The notes beneath the pieces were generated by a model that was not told the DNA's origin, made no database searches, and saw nothing but the letters and a program-made list of their open reading frames with translations. The translations under genes and the position numbers were made by a program. DNA of 64,000 nt from Pseudomonas hamedanensis (GTDB taxonomy: Bacteria; Pseudomonadota; Gammaproteobacteria; Pseudomonadales; Pseudomonadaceae), in contig NZ_CP077091.1 of the NCBI RefSeq assembly GCF_014268595.2, forward strand, positions 2,812,501 to 2,876,500, written 5' to 3'. Below are positions 17,322 through 26,096 of this stretch, in pieces (the first letter of the stretch is position 1; every line of letters starts with the position of its first letter).

Positions 17322-18044
17322 TTAAACCGCCGCCAACCGCACCTGCCTCTCCAACTCCACCTTCAACCCCGGCTCCAATTTCAACTGCCGCGCCAGTTCG
17401 TCCAGATAGCTCTTCTCCATGAAATTCTCCTCGTCCACCAGCATCACACTGGCGATGTACATTTCCGCCGCCATTTCCGGCGTGCTCGCCGCGCGGGCAA
17501 CGTCGGTAGGGTCGAGGGGTTTGTTGAGTTCGGCATGGAGCCAGTGTTGCAGTTCCTGATCGTTATCGAGTTTTGTGAACTCGCCTTCGATCAGTTCGCG
17601 CTCACGCTCATCGATGTGGCCGTCGGCTTTGGCGGCTGCGACCAGAGCTTTGAGAATGGCTTGGCTGTGCTGCTCGACCTGTGCCGGAGGCAGACGGTCG
17701 AGGGTTTGCGGTTCCCGTTGGGGGGCGCTGCCTTTTTGCGCGTTGTAGTTGCCGTAGGCCTTGTAGGCCAGAACGCCCAGCGCGGCGAGGCCGCCGTAGA
17801 TCGCGACTTTGCCGCCGACCTTGCGCACCTTTTTATTGCCGAGCAGCAGGCCCATCGCGCCTGCGGCCAATGCACCACCGCCCGCGCCGGAGAGCAGGCC
17901 GCCAAGGCCGCCACTACCAGAGGCGCCGCCCAGCAAGCCGCCCAAGCCACCACTGGCCGATTTGTTCTGAGCGCCGCCGGCCTTGTTCTGCAGCATTTCC
18001 TGCCCGGACTTGAGCAGTTGATCGAGCAATCCACGGGTGTTCAT
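17322..18044 (-). CDS. yebE: YebE-like inner-membrane protein (DUF533, TerB-like)
   Basis: A 240-residue protein starting MNTRGLLDQLLKSGQEMLQN. A glycine-rich segment (about 30-70) is followed by a hydrophobic stretch (GALAAGAMGLLLG, then VAIYGGLAALGVLAYKAYG) that would insert in the inner membrane. The C-terminal half is the acidic helical TerB-like domain (AILKALVAAAKADGHIDERE, IEGEFTKL). This is the DUF533/YebE architecture; the biochemical role is unknown, and in enterobacteria the gene responds to envelope stress. It is monocistronic and convergent with the Rhs island. Confidence 0.85.
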   Translation of the reverse strand: MNTRGLLDQLLKSGQEMLQNKAGGAQNKSASGGLGGLLGGASGSGGLGGLLSGAGGGALAAGAMGLLLGNKKVRKVGGKVAIYGGLAALGVLAYKAYGNYNAQKGSAPQREPQTLDRLPPAQVEQHSQAILKALVAAAKADGHIDERERELIEGEFTKLDNDQELQHWLHAELNKPLDPTDVARAASTPEMAAEMYIASVMLVDEENFMEKSYLDELARQLKLEPGLKVELERQVRLAAV

Positions 18045-18316
18045 GTTCCGCCTCCAAACAAGGGTTATCCGGATCTAAGGCCCTCAGCCTAGTTCGAAAG
18101 TGCCCGAACCCGACCTGCGAGTGTGCTTCCAGATGTTGCTCGATCACAGCGGACGCTTGGATATGCACTCATGCCGATCTATCAGAACCCACCACGGTTA
18201 ACCCTGATGATGGCCCTGCGTCAAACCGTCATTTCATTGCAGCGGGCAGGGACTCGCCAGAACCCTTTGGCCCCGCTACCGGGACGGTGCCGGGCTCAGA
18301 AAGACGAAGCGCATTA

Positions 18317-18883
18317 TCACAAAGAAAGCTCTGCCTGATCGTGTTTCAGCAAGGAAATCCGCTCAAACAACCTGATTTTTTCGTTGGCTTTTTGCTTGGC
18401 GTGTTCGGGCATGAACGCAATCAACTCTTCGAGCTGCCAGACGTCACCCACTACTTTGAACGACTTTTCTTTATTGACGAAAACAAGCGACTTCTTCTTC
18501 CTCGACAGCAGCTCTATGACGTTGCTGAGCGTACCGGTGCTTTTTGCGTCCCAGATCATCAATCCGTAGTCAGCCTGTTCTGCCATCGCTACGTCTTTTT
18601 CAGTAAAAAAAGCTCTCGACCCCTTTGAATGTCTGGATTCGACTGTTTTGGCGGGCCATTGACCAAGGTTGTTACGCGGCGCTGAACCGCTGCAAAAAAC
18701 GGTGGTTTTGGACCGCTCGAGGCTCAATAAATACTCCTGAATCGAAGTATCGGCGCCACCCGCATCACCCACAACCACGTCAAAATCAGACGCCACGATA
18801 TTATTGATGCGCTCTTTAACCTTTGGATCAAGGTTCTTGATATTGATAGAGCCAGCAATAAATACAGTTGTCATTGGGTTCAT
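18317..18883 (-). CDS. SLOG-domain nucleotide-binding-like protein
   Basis: About 188 residues. The Rossmann-like fold shows VFIAGSIN at the first strand, a GDAGGADTSIQEYLL loop typical of SLOG/DprA-like domains, and DYGLMIWDAKSTGTLSNVIE toward the end. SLOG proteins bind or process nucleotides, and several work as sensors or effectors in conflict systems. The ATG at 18883 overlaps the stop of the phosphoribosyltransferase gene (ATGA), so the pair is coupled; an ATG 9 bases later is the alternative start. Exact function not known. Confidence 0.75.
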   Translation of the reverse strand: MNPMTTVFIAGSINIKNLDPKVKERINNIVASDFDVVVGDAGGADTSIQEYLLSLERSKTTVFCSGSAPRNNLGQWPAKTVESRHSKGSRAFFTEKDVAMAEQADYGLMIWDAKSTGTLSNVIELLSRKKKSLVFVNKEKSFKVVGDVWQLEELIAFMPEHAKQKANEKIRLFERISLLKHDQAELSL

Positions 18884-19461
18884 TTCCAAGTTAGCGCTGC
18901 TACGTAAATCTTACCGACCTTCGGGTATTTACGTAAAACGGCGCAGGCCGCGTCCATCGACGCCCCACTATCAAAAAGATCATCTACTACCAAAACATTC
19001 CAGCGCCCATCAGTAGCGATTTCATCATTAACGCTAAAACTGTTCCCAATCGCGGCAACCTTGTCTGCTTTGGAATGCAGGTCCTTGAGCGATTTTCCCG
19101 TAGCCGCCTTGCGAAGCAAATCCGAGAAAACCGGCCGCCCGATCATTCGCCCCAACGCCAATGCAACCTCATTTACCGGTTGTCGCTGGCGAACATTTGA
19201 AGCTGGCATTGGCACTACAAACCCTACCTGCTCCAGTTTTGGAAACACATTTGTCGCTACGGCTTGAGCGAGCGGGCCGACCTGAGTCCAATCCTTTTGG
19301 TATTTGAGCTGGTAAGTCGCCTCGCCTATTTCAGTACGCTGATTATCGAAGCATGGATGCCCGCGATCATCGTTGCCGAGAAAGGTACTACTTACCATGT
19401 GTTTGTCCAGCACCCAGCCCTGATCCCAGGGGCCGTTGATCTGTCTGAGGCAAACCTTCAT
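18880..19461 (-). CDS. ComF-like phosphoribosyltransferase
   Basis: A 193-residue type I PRTase. The PRPP-binding motif is VLVVDDLFDSGAS (about 164-176), and FVVPMPASNVRQRQPVNEVA corresponds to the ComF-type substrate loop. It lacks the N-terminal zinc ribbon of ComF; instead residues 1-60 (CLRQINGPWDQGWVLDKHMV) form a different leader. It is upstream of, and overlaps by 4 bp, the SLOG gene, making a self-contained two-gene cassette. The substrate is unknown; a nucleotide-linked role is inferred from the pairing. Confidence 0.8.
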   Translation of the reverse strand: MKVCLRQINGPWDQGWVLDKHMVSSTFLGNDDRGHPCFDNQRTEIGEATYQLKYQKDWTQVGPLAQAVATNVFPKLEQVGFVVPMPASNVRQRQPVNEVALALGRMIGRPVFSDLLRKAATGKSLKDLHSKADKVAAIGNSFSVNDEIATDGRWNVLVVDDLFDSGASMDAACAVLRKYPKVGKIYVAALTWK

Positions 19462-19669
19462 TGAATTCTCCGTTAGTCATAAATCCTTCGAACCCTTAAA
19501 TCAAGGGCCGAGCACCTGCAGCGATGCGCAAGATTCAAACAAATAACGGAAAAAACACTGGTTAGGGTTGGTCACGCTGGCGTGAGCGCAAAAACAGGCA
19601 TTTCCTACAGATGTAGCCTGCATGAAAAAGCCTAATTTCCTACGCTGTGCGTCGAAGGAGTAGACTTGT

Positions 19670-19760
19670 CGCCGCGAGCGCCTAACCGATACGCTTTATC
19701 CCGTCGCTGCCAATTCAGCGACCCGGGGTCGAAGCCGGAAACTGTCAAAACGGTGCTTGC
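19670..19760 (+). ncRNA. Candidate C4-type antisense RNA
   Basis: Upstream of a BRO/antirepressor-type gene lies a perfect hairpin GTCGCTG-CCAATT-CAGCGAC (19703-19722), followed by CCGGGGTCGAAGCCGGAAAC. This resembles the two-stem layout of phage C4 antisense RNAs, which control antirepressor translation in P1-like immunity regions. It was recognised by resemblance only; a covariance-model search would decide. Confidence 0.4.
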
Positions 19761-20078
19761 ATGCCCTCCATTGAACTGCGGATTTTTCATGGCTTCAGTT
19801 CTGTTTTATGGCGGGCCGTTTGGCGCGGGCCTTCCGGCTTTACCGTTTCGACAGGAAGCAACCCGACTTCGAACGCCCCTCGGCTCGCCACCCAATTTTT
19901 CGAAGAATTGGTGGCGACTTTCCAACTCGAAACGGAAGTCACTAAATGTCTACGCAAATCCAGAATCCGCCGTCCACGCACTTCACCCCCACCGTCTTCA
20001 CCCGCCACAACCGCTTCCTCCACGCGTTCATGCAAGACCACCAAGCCTGGTTCTGTGTCCAGGATCTCGGACGTCTGA
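19761..20078 (+). CDS. Possible small leader ORF overlapping the BRO gene
   Basis: A 105-codon frame starting MPSIELRIFHGFSSVLWRAV that overlaps the BRO-N gene start out of frame. In P1-like immunity loci a small protein (icd) overlaps the antirepressor gene in the same way and is translated under C4 control. No clear ribosome site is visible, and the part inside the BRO gene looks like a shadow, so coding status is doubtful. A second frame from 19790 is equally possible. Confidence 0.25.
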   Translation: MPSIELRIFHGFSSVLWRAVWRGPSGFTVSTGSNPTSNAPRLATQFFEELVATFQLETEVTKCLRKSRIRRPRTSPPPSSPATTASSTRSCKTTKPGSVSRISDV

Positions 20079-20452
20079 TGGGTTATCCGCTGAACGAACG
20101 CCTCACGCTGAAACTCGATCCCGACCAGCGTCGCAAAGTCCTCCTGCGCCGGGACGGCGAAATCCTCGATTGCGCAGTGGTCAGCGAGTCCGGACTGTTC
20201 GCCCTCCTCGTCCATCACTTCGTCCCGGAAAACCGTCACCTGCGCCAATGGCTGAGCCATGAGGTCATTCCGACGATGCGCGAAATCCATTCAAGCCCAC
20301 AGGAAAACCACCCGTGCCTGAGTTCGATGCATTGGGCGGGCGTTACCGTGCCGTTGTTGCACTGGCAACAGCAGGCATGGGTCAAATGGCGTGATGTGCC
20401 GGAGTTGATGCACGGCCAGCGGCCGTATCCGGTTCAGGGAAGTTGTCGCTAA
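19946..20452 (+). CDS. BRO-N domain protein (antirepressor-like)
   Basis: A 168-residue protein with a BRO family N-terminal domain over about residues 15-115: FVFTRHNRF-type opening, WFCVQDLGRLMGYPLNERLT, CAVVSESGLFALLVHHF and RQWLSHEVIPTMRE, the usual end of Bro-N. Such domains bind DNA and are typical of phage antirepressors. The C-terminal domain expected in full-length antirepressors is replaced by about 50 unassigned residues. No other phage genes surround it, so it is probably a domesticated or relic prophage regulator. A palindromic repeat follows. Confidence 0.8.
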   Translation: MSTQIQNPPSTHFTPTVFTRHNRFLHAFMQDHQAWFCVQDLGRLMGYPLNERLTLKLDPDQRRKVLLRRDGEILDCAVVSESGLFALLVHHFVPENRHLRQWLSHEVIPTMREIHSSPQENHPCLSSMHWAGVTVPLLHWQQQAWVKWRDVPELMHGQRPYPVQGSCR

Positions 20453-20470
20453 AACCTGGTGAGCAAAATT

Positions 20471-20502
20471 CTGTGGCGAGGGAGAAAGCTCCCTCGCCAC
20501 AG
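20471..20502. terminator. Palindromic repeat, likely terminator hairpin
   Basis: Perfect 14-bp stem CTGTGGCGAGGGAG with an AAAG-type loop, of the common Pseudomonas GGCGAGGGAGC repeat class, 18 bp after the BRO-N stop. There is no long T run, so termination is plausible rather than certain. Confidence 0.55.
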
Positions 20503-20559
20503 GTTTATTGAACCGGCCTCCGTGAAAGTCAAATGGCTTTCACGGTGCCTGCCCCGGCG

Positions 20560-20745
20560 TTAAAACCGCGAAACACTCCGCATCGCATCCACCAGATACC
20601 GCATGGCTATCCGGTCGCTCTCCGACAGCTCTCGATAACGCTCCACCAGTTTCAATTCTTCGGAGTTGAGCCGGCGTCTTCTGCGCCCGCCGCCCAAGCA
20701 AGGGAAGATGCCTAACATTTCGGTGATGCCCTGTATTTTTGCCAT
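20560..20745 (-). CDS. Small conserved-looking protein, 61 residues
   Basis: Begins MAKIQGITEMLGIFPCLGGG, has an arginine-rich patch (GRRRRRL) and ends with an amphipathic helix pair (ERYRELSESDRIAMRYLVDA) of the kind seen at the ends of small helix-turn-helix regulators. AGAAGGA lies 8 bases before the ATG, a strong ribosome site. Function unknown. It is convergent with the BRO-N gene and may be part of the same relic phage module. Confidence 0.6.
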   Translation of the reverse strand: MAKIQGITEMLGIFPCLGGGRRRRRLNSEELKLVERYRELSESDRIAMRYLVDAMRSVSRF

Positions 20746-21149
20746 GGACGATGTCCTTCTCTATTGAGTCAAGAAACTGCAAAACCCCACATCGCCCTGC
20801 CTCTTCGAGCAGCGTCGTGTGCCCTGCCGGCACGAAGGCTTGTATCCGGTCTTGCCCATAGAATAGGAATTAAATCGGCGCTGAAAAGCAGTTTTTAGAG
20901 TAATTAATCGAAAAAAGCAGATATGCCCTCTAAATCAGAAGACCCTGTCGGAAATTTAACCGACATGTCTTGTTTCATTGACGCGCCATCGCTGTGCTAT
21001 CAACGAATTTTGCTATTCGAGCGAACCGTTTAAGCTAGCCGGCATCTGTTACTAGTCCGCTGCGTTTGGCCAAAGGCATGTCCAAACCGATATTTCTGAT
21101 CCAGCACGTGCCAGGAAAGGCGCGGGATTGCACACGACAGGTTGTATTT
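20746..21149 (+). other. Intergenic region upstream of opgD
   Basis: 404 bp without a supported gene. It holds the promoter regions of the divergent 61-residue gene and opgD. An AT-rich block at 20880-20945 and a short hairpin GTCGG-AAATTTAA-CCGAC at 20949-20966 are the only visible features. Confidence 0.5.
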
Positions 21150-22778
21150 ATGCATCGCAGGAATTTGCTCAAAGCGTCCATGGCCATCGCGGCTTACACC
21201 GGTCTGTCGGCCACTGGCCTGCTGGCTACGCGCGCCTGGGCTGCGAATGGTGGCGCCGCCGATGGGGAGGCCCAGGCCTTCGATTTCGAATCGTTGAAGC
21301 GGCAGGCAAAGCAGCTCGCCGGCAGCGCCTATCAGGATACGAAGCAGGTCTTGCCGCCAACCCTGGCGACCATGACGCCGCAAAACTTCAACGCGATCCG
21401 CTATGACGGCGAGCATTCCCTGTGGAAGGAGAACAAAGGTCAGCTGGACGTGCAGTTCTTCCACGTCGGCATGGGTTTCCGCCAGCCGGTGCGCATGTAC
21501 AGCGTCGATCCGAAGACCCGCATGGCGCGCGAAGTACATTTTCGCCCTGCCCTGTTCAACTACGAAAACACCTCGGTCGACACCCAGCAGCTCAAGGGTG
21601 ACCTGGGGTTCGCCGGCTTCAAACTGTTCAAGGCGCCGGAACTGGACCGTCATGACGTGGTGTCGTTTCTCGGCGCCAGCTATTTCCGTGCCGTCGATGC
21701 CACTGGCCAATATGGCCTGTCGGCGCGTGGTCTGGCGATTGACACTTACGCGAAGAAGCGCGAAGAGTTTCCCGACTTCACCAAGTTCTGGTTCGAGACC
21801 CCGGACAAGAACGCCACACGCTTCGTAGTCTACGCCCTGCTCGACTCGCCAAGCGCCACTGGCGCCTATCGCTTCGACATCGATTGCCAGGCCGAGCGCG
21901 TGGTCATGGAAATCGACGCGCACATCAACGCGCGCACTGCCATTGAACAGTTGGGCATTTCGCCAATGACCAGCATGTTCAGCTGCGGCACCCACGAACG
22001 CCGCATGTGCGACACCATCCACCCGCAAATCCACGATTCGGATCGCCTGGCGATGTGGCGCGGCAACGGCGAGTGGATCTGCCGACCGCTGAATAACCCG
22101 GCGAAGCTGCAATTCAACGCGTTCGCCGACAAGGACCCGAAAGGTTTCGGCCTGGTGCAGACCGACCACGAGTTCGCCAACTATCAGGACACCGTCGACT
22201 GGTACAGCAAGCGCCCGAGCCTGTGGGTAGAACCTACAACCGCATGGGGCGAAGGCTCTATCGATTTGCTGGAAATTCCTACGACGGGCGAGACGCTGGA
22301 TAACATCGTCGCGTTCTGGACGCCGACGAAGCCAGTGGCTGCTGGTGATTCGCTGAATTACGGCTACAAGCTGTACTGGAGCGCGCTGCCACCGGTCAGC
22401 ACACCGTTGGCGCGGGTGCATGCGACGCGCTCGGGCATGGGCGGCTTCACCGAAGGCTGGGCACCGGGCGAGCACTATCCGAAGGTGTGGGCGCGGCGCT
22501 TTGCCGTGGACTTCACCGGTGGCGGCCTGGAGCGCCTGCCGCAGGGCACCGGGATCGAACCGGTGGTTACCTGTTCCAACGGCAAGGTGCAGGACTTCAG
22601 CGTGTTGGTGCTGGACGACATCAAGGGTTACCGGATCCTGTTCGACTGGTATCCGACCAATGACAGCGTCGAGCCGGTGGAGCTGCGCTTGTTCATCCGT
22701 ACCAATGACCGCACGTTGAGCGAGACGTGGTTGTACCAGTATTTCCCGCCGGCGCCGGAGAAGCGCAAATACCCTTGA
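21150..22778 (+). CDS. opgD: Periplasmic glucan biosynthesis protein D
   Basis: OpgD/MdoD acts in the periplasm on the backbone of osmoregulated periplasmic glucans. The 542-residue product starts at ATG 21150 with a twin-arginine signal ([20 protein letters not shown], then an ATRAWA cleavage region); an upstream in-frame ATG would bury this signal behind 28 extra residues and was rejected. Family-typical stretches are [55 protein letters not shown] and [12 protein letters not shown]. It is a single gene followed by REP elements. Confidence 0.94.
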   Translation: MHRRNLLKASMAIAAYTGLSATGLLATRAWAANGGAADGEAQAFDFESLKRQAKQLAGSAYQDTKQVLPPTLATMTPQNFNAIRYDGEHSLWKENKGQLDVQFFHVGMGFRQPVRMYSVDPKTRMAREVHFRPALFNYENTSVDTQQLKGDLGFAGFKLFKAPELDRHDVVSFLGASYFRAVDATGQYGLSARGLAIDTYAKKREEFPDFTKFWFETPDKNATRFVVYALLDSPSATGAYRFDIDCQAERVVMEIDAHINARTAIEQLGISPMTSMFSCGTHERRMCDTIHPQIHDSDRLAMWRGNGEWICRPLNNPAKLQFNAFADKDPKGFGLVQTDHEFANYQDTVDWYSKRPSLWVEPTTAWGEGSIDLLEIPTTGETLDNIVAFWTPTKPVAAGDSLNYGYKLYWSALPPVSTPLARVHATRSGMGGFTEGWAPGEHYPKVWARRFAVDFTGGGLERLPQGTGIEPVVTCSNGKVQDFSVLVLDDIKGYRILFDWYPTNDSVEPVELRLFIRTNDRTLSETWLYQYFPPAPEKRKYP

Positions 22779-22802
22779 GGTTTCGTAGCGTCTGATAGGG
22801 CC

Positions 22803-22872
22803 TCATCGCGAGCAGGCTCACTCCTACAGGGGATCGCATTCCAAAATGTAGGAGTGAGCCTGCTCGCGATAG
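22803..22872. repeat. REP doublet
   Basis: Two facing REP cores (ATCGCGAGCAGGCTCACTCC and its complement) separated by about 20 bp, between opgD and the oxidoreductase terminator. Confidence 0.85.
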
Positions 22873-22909
22873 CGCCAGACCAGGCAACCGATGATTTTCA
22901 GGACACAAG

Positions 22910-22942
22910 AAAAGCCCCGACCATCACCGGCTCGGGGCTTTT
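22910..22942. terminator. Bidirectional intrinsic terminator
   Basis: AAAAGCCCCGA stem paired with TCGGGGCTTTT between convergent opgD and the flavin oxidoreductase gene. Confidence 0.9.
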
Positions 22943-22958
22943 GCTTTTCAACCGTCCA

Positions 22959-24065
22959 TCAATCACGTAGATCCGACTCATGAATCGGCTGATCCCGATG
23001 GGTCGCCCGCTGATACTGCGCCGGCCACACTGCTTTACGTCCTCCCAGATCATCGTCTGCATGCAACGGCCAGTACGGATCACGCAGCAATTCCCGCGCG
23101 AGGAAAATGATATCAGCCTGACAGGTACGCAGGATGTGCTCGGCCTGTGCGGGCTCGGTAATCATGCCTACGGTGCCAGTGGCGATGCCTGACTCTTTGC
23201 GCACCCGTTCGGCGAAGCGCGTTTGATAACCCGGCCCGACCGGAATCTCGGCATTGGCCGCGGTACCGCCCGACGACACGTCAATCAGATCGGCCCCCAG
23301 CGTGTGCAGACGTCGCGCCAGCTCCACGGTTTCATCCGGGTTCCAGCCATCCTCGACCCAGTCAGTCGCCGAGACGCGGACAAACACCGGCAACTCTTCC
23401 GGCCACACCGTCCGCACCGCTTCGGTGACTTGCAGCACCAGACGGATTCGGTTTTCGAACGAACCGCCGTACTGATCGCGACGTTGATTGCTCAGCGGTG
23501 AAAGAAACTGATGCAGCAGATAGCCGTGCGCTGCGTGCACCTCGACCACACTGAAACCTGCTGTCAACGCGCGCCTGGCAGCGTCGACGAAGGCCTGAAT
23601 CACTTCGGCGATCTGCTGCTCATCGAGCTGTTTCGGTTGGGTGTGCTGGGGATCGAAGGCAATCGGCGACGGCCCGACCGGTGTCCAGCCGCCATCCTCG
23701 GGTTTGACGCTGCCATGTTTGCCGATCCACGGCCGGTGGGTGCTGGCCTTGCGTCCGGCGTGGGCCAGTTGAATGCCGGCCACCGCGCCTTGTGCGGTAA
23801 TGAAACGGGTGATGCGTTGCAGCGGCGCGATCTGTTCGTCGTTCCACAGACCGAGATCTTCGGCGGTGATCCGCCCGTCGGCCGTGACCGCTGTGGCTTC
23901 AGTGAAAACCAGACCGGCGCCGCCCACCGCACGGCTGCCGAGATGCACCAGGTGCCAGTCGTTGGCCAGGCCATCGACGCTGGAATACTGGCACATCGGC
24001 GAAACGGCAATGCGGTTGGGCAAAGTCAGTTGGCGAAGGGTAAAGGGTTCAAGCAGCAGACTCAT
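22959..24065 (-). CDS. NADH:flavin oxidoreductase, old yellow enzyme family (YqjM/XenA class)
   Basis: A 368-residue FMN-dependent ene-reductase that would reduce activated C=C bonds using NAD(P)H. Cys25 in SPMCQYSS marks the thermophilic-like YqjM/XenA subclass. IQLAHAGRKAS and the His pair in HAAHGYLLHQFLSPLSNQR bind substrate, and a TIM-barrel phosphate-binding end (GTVGMITEPAQAEHIL) is present. Length is normal. It is a single gene; upstream lie about 270 bp with a REP pair. The physiological substrate cannot be told from sequence. Confidence 0.92.
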   Translation of the reverse strand: MSLLLEPFTLRQLTLPNRIAVSPMCQYSSVDGLANDWHLVHLGSRAVGGAGLVFTEATAVTADGRITAEDLGLWNDEQIAPLQRITRFITAQGAVAGIQLAHAGRKASTHRPWIGKHGSVKPEDGGWTPVGPSPIAFDPQHTQPKQLDEQQIAEVIQAFVDAARRALTAGFSVVEVHAAHGYLLHQFLSPLSNQRRDQYGGSFENRIRLVLQVTEAVRTVWPEELPVFVRVSATDWVEDGWNPDETVELARRLHTLGADLIDVSSGGTAANAEIPVGPGYQTRFAERVRKESGIATGTVGMITEPAQAEHILRTCQADIIFLARELLRDPYWPLHADDDLGGRKAVWPAQYQRATHRDQPIHESDLRD

Positions 24066-24262
24066 GGGGCACCTCTCGAATCAGTGGGCAGGCTCCAGGG
24101 TTCTGTTTGAAAAGTCGACGAGTGACAGAAAAAGGTGCAGCACCCGCCCCCGCGGGCAAAAATTCGACAGGACGTCACAAGGCCAATCAAGCAGTGCTTA
24201 GAGCCTAGTCGACAACCGCCGATGCGGGAGGGTTCAGAGTGATTCAGGGTGTGATAGGACGC

Positions 24263-24327
24263 TTTCGCGAGCAGGCTCGCTCCCACAAGGACACCACCGT
24301 ACCTGTGGGAGCGAGCCTGCTCGCGAA
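24263..24327. repeat. REP doublet
   Basis: Facing cores TTCGCGAGCAGGCTCGCTCC and GGAGCGAGCCTGCTCGCGAA immediately after the recJ stop; may also stabilise the recJ transcript 3' end. Confidence 0.85.
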
Positions 24328-24331
24328 GGGC

Positions 24332-26041
24332 TTAACGCGGTTCGATATGGGCAATCATCAACTGCACGGTCTCGTTGCCGCGAAACTCGTTTACGTCGAG
24401 CTTGTAGGCCAGCTCAACCCACTGAATCGTCGGATTCGGCCAGATATCGCGATCAATCCCGAAGGCGATGCCGTCGAGTTTCACCGAGCCGCATTCGCTT
24501 TTCAGCACCACTTTCAGATGCCGCTCGCCAACGACGCGCTGCTCGACCAACTGAAACACGCCGTGAAACACCGGCTCGGGGAAATGCTGCCCCCACGGCC
24601 CGGCGTGACGTAAAGCGCGCGCCAGTTCCAGGTGGAACTCTTCAACCGCCAGAGTGCCATCGGTGAGCATTCGTCCGGTAAGGTCTTCCTCGCGAAGTTG
24701 TCGACGCACTTCGGCGTCGAATGCTTCGGCGAACAGCGGAAAATTCTCCTGGCGCAGGGTCAGACCGGCCGCCATCGCATGGCCGCCGTACTTGGCGATC
24801 AGCGTCGGGTGTTGTGCGGCCACTACGCTCAAGGCATCGCGAATGTGGAAGCCTTGCACCGAACGTCCCGAGCCCTTGAGCAGCCCATCGCCGGCATCGG
24901 CGAAGGCGATGGTCGGGCGGAAATACCGTTCTTTCATGCGCGAAGCGAGAATACCGATCACCCCCTGATGCCATTCAGGATCGAATAAACACAGACCAAA
25001 CGGCATCGATTCGACCGGCAAGTCCTTGAGCTGTGCCAGTGCCTCGCGCTGCATGCCCTGCTCGATGGATTTGCGATCCTGGTTCATGCCGTCCAGTTGC
25101 GCGGCCATTTCCCGGGCCAGATGGGCGTCAGCCGTGAGCAGGCATTCGATGCCCAGGCTCATGTCGTCCAGGCGCCCGGCGGCGTTCAGACGCGGACCGA
25201 CGATAAAGCCCAGATCGGTGGACGTGATGCGCGCAGCATCACGCTTGGCCACTTCCAGAATCGCCTTGATCCCCGGCCGCGCGCGCCCGGCGCGAATCCG
25301 CTCCAGACCCTGGTGAACGAGGATGCGGTTGTTGGCATCCAGCGGCACCACGTCGGCAACGCTGCCCAGGGCCACAAGATCAAGCAGTTCGCCAATGTTC
25401 GGTTGGGGCTTGCTTTCGTACCAGCCGAGGCTGCGCAGGCGCGCGCGCAGCGCCATCAAGACATAGAAAATCACCCCGACGCCGGCCAGTGCCTTGCTCG
25501 GGAATTCGCAACCGGGCTGGTTCGGATTGACCAGCGCATCGGCCTGCGGCAGCTCATCGCCGGGCAAATGGTGGTCAGTAATCAGGACTTTCAAACCCGC
25601 ACGCTTGGCCGCTGCGACGCCTTCGACACTTGAAATGCCGTTATCCACGGTAATCAGCAATTGCGGTTCGCGGGTCAACGCGACGTCGACGATTTCCGGC
25701 GTCAGGCCATAACCGTATTCGAAGCGGTTGGGCACCAGATAATCGACGTGGGCTGCGCCCAGCAGGCGCAAGCCAAGCACACCGACGGTGCTGGCGGTGG
25801 CGCCGTCTGCATCGAAGTCACCGACGATAAGAATGCGCTGACGCTGTTCCAGCGCGGTCACCAGCAGGTCCACCGCCGCATCGATGCCCTTGAGCTGTTG
25901 AAACGGAATCAACCGCGCCAGACGCTTGTCCAGCTCTGCCTCTGATTGCACGCCCCGCGCCGCGTACAGGCGAGTCAGCAGTGGCGGCAGATCGCCCAGG
26001 AAGGGCAGCGTGGCAGGCAGTTGACGAGGTTCGATACGCAT
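24332..26041 (-). CDS. recJ: Single-stranded-DNA exonuclease RecJ
   Basis: A 5'-3' ssDNA exonuclease for recombination, mismatch and base-excision repair. The 569-residue protein carries the DHH-family metal motifs (VGDFDADGATASTVG, VTVDNGIS, ITDHHLPGDELP), PRLNAAGRLDDMSLGIECLL, and the DHHA1 motif KYGGHAMAAGLTL. The C-terminal OB-like region ends near RGNETVQLMIAHIEPR. Length is normal for RecJ. It is followed on the same strand by REP elements; yaeQ lies 55 bp upstream on the same strand. Confidence 0.97.
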   Translation of the reverse strand: MRIEPRQLPATLPFLGDLPPLLTRLYAARGVQSEAELDKRLARLIPFQQLKGIDAAVDLLVTALEQRQRILIVGDFDADGATASTVGVLGLRLLGAAHVDYLVPNRFEYGYGLTPEIVDVALTREPQLLITVDNGISSVEGVAAAKRAGLKVLITDHHLPGDELPQADALVNPNQPGCEFPSKALAGVGVIFYVLMALRARLRSLGWYESKPQPNIGELLDLVALGSVADVVPLDANNRILVHQGLERIRAGRARPGIKAILEVAKRDAARITSTDLGFIVGPRLNAAGRLDDMSLGIECLLTADAHLAREMAAQLDGMNQDRKSIEQGMQREALAQLKDLPVESMPFGLCLFDPEWHQGVIGILASRMKERYFRPTIAFADAGDGLLKGSGRSVQGFHIRDALSVVAAQHPTLIAKYGGHAMAAGLTLRQENFPLFAEAFDAEVRRQLREEDLTGRMLTDGTLAVEEFHLELARALRHAGPWGQHFPEPVFHGVFQLVEQRVVGERHLKVVLKSECGSVKLDGIAFGIDRDIWPNPTIQWVELAYKLDVNEFRGNETVQLMIAHIEPR

Positions 26042-26096
26042 GGGGTGACGGAGACTTCTCTTCAGTACGTGGGATTAATCAGCAAGTGCCGCGACC

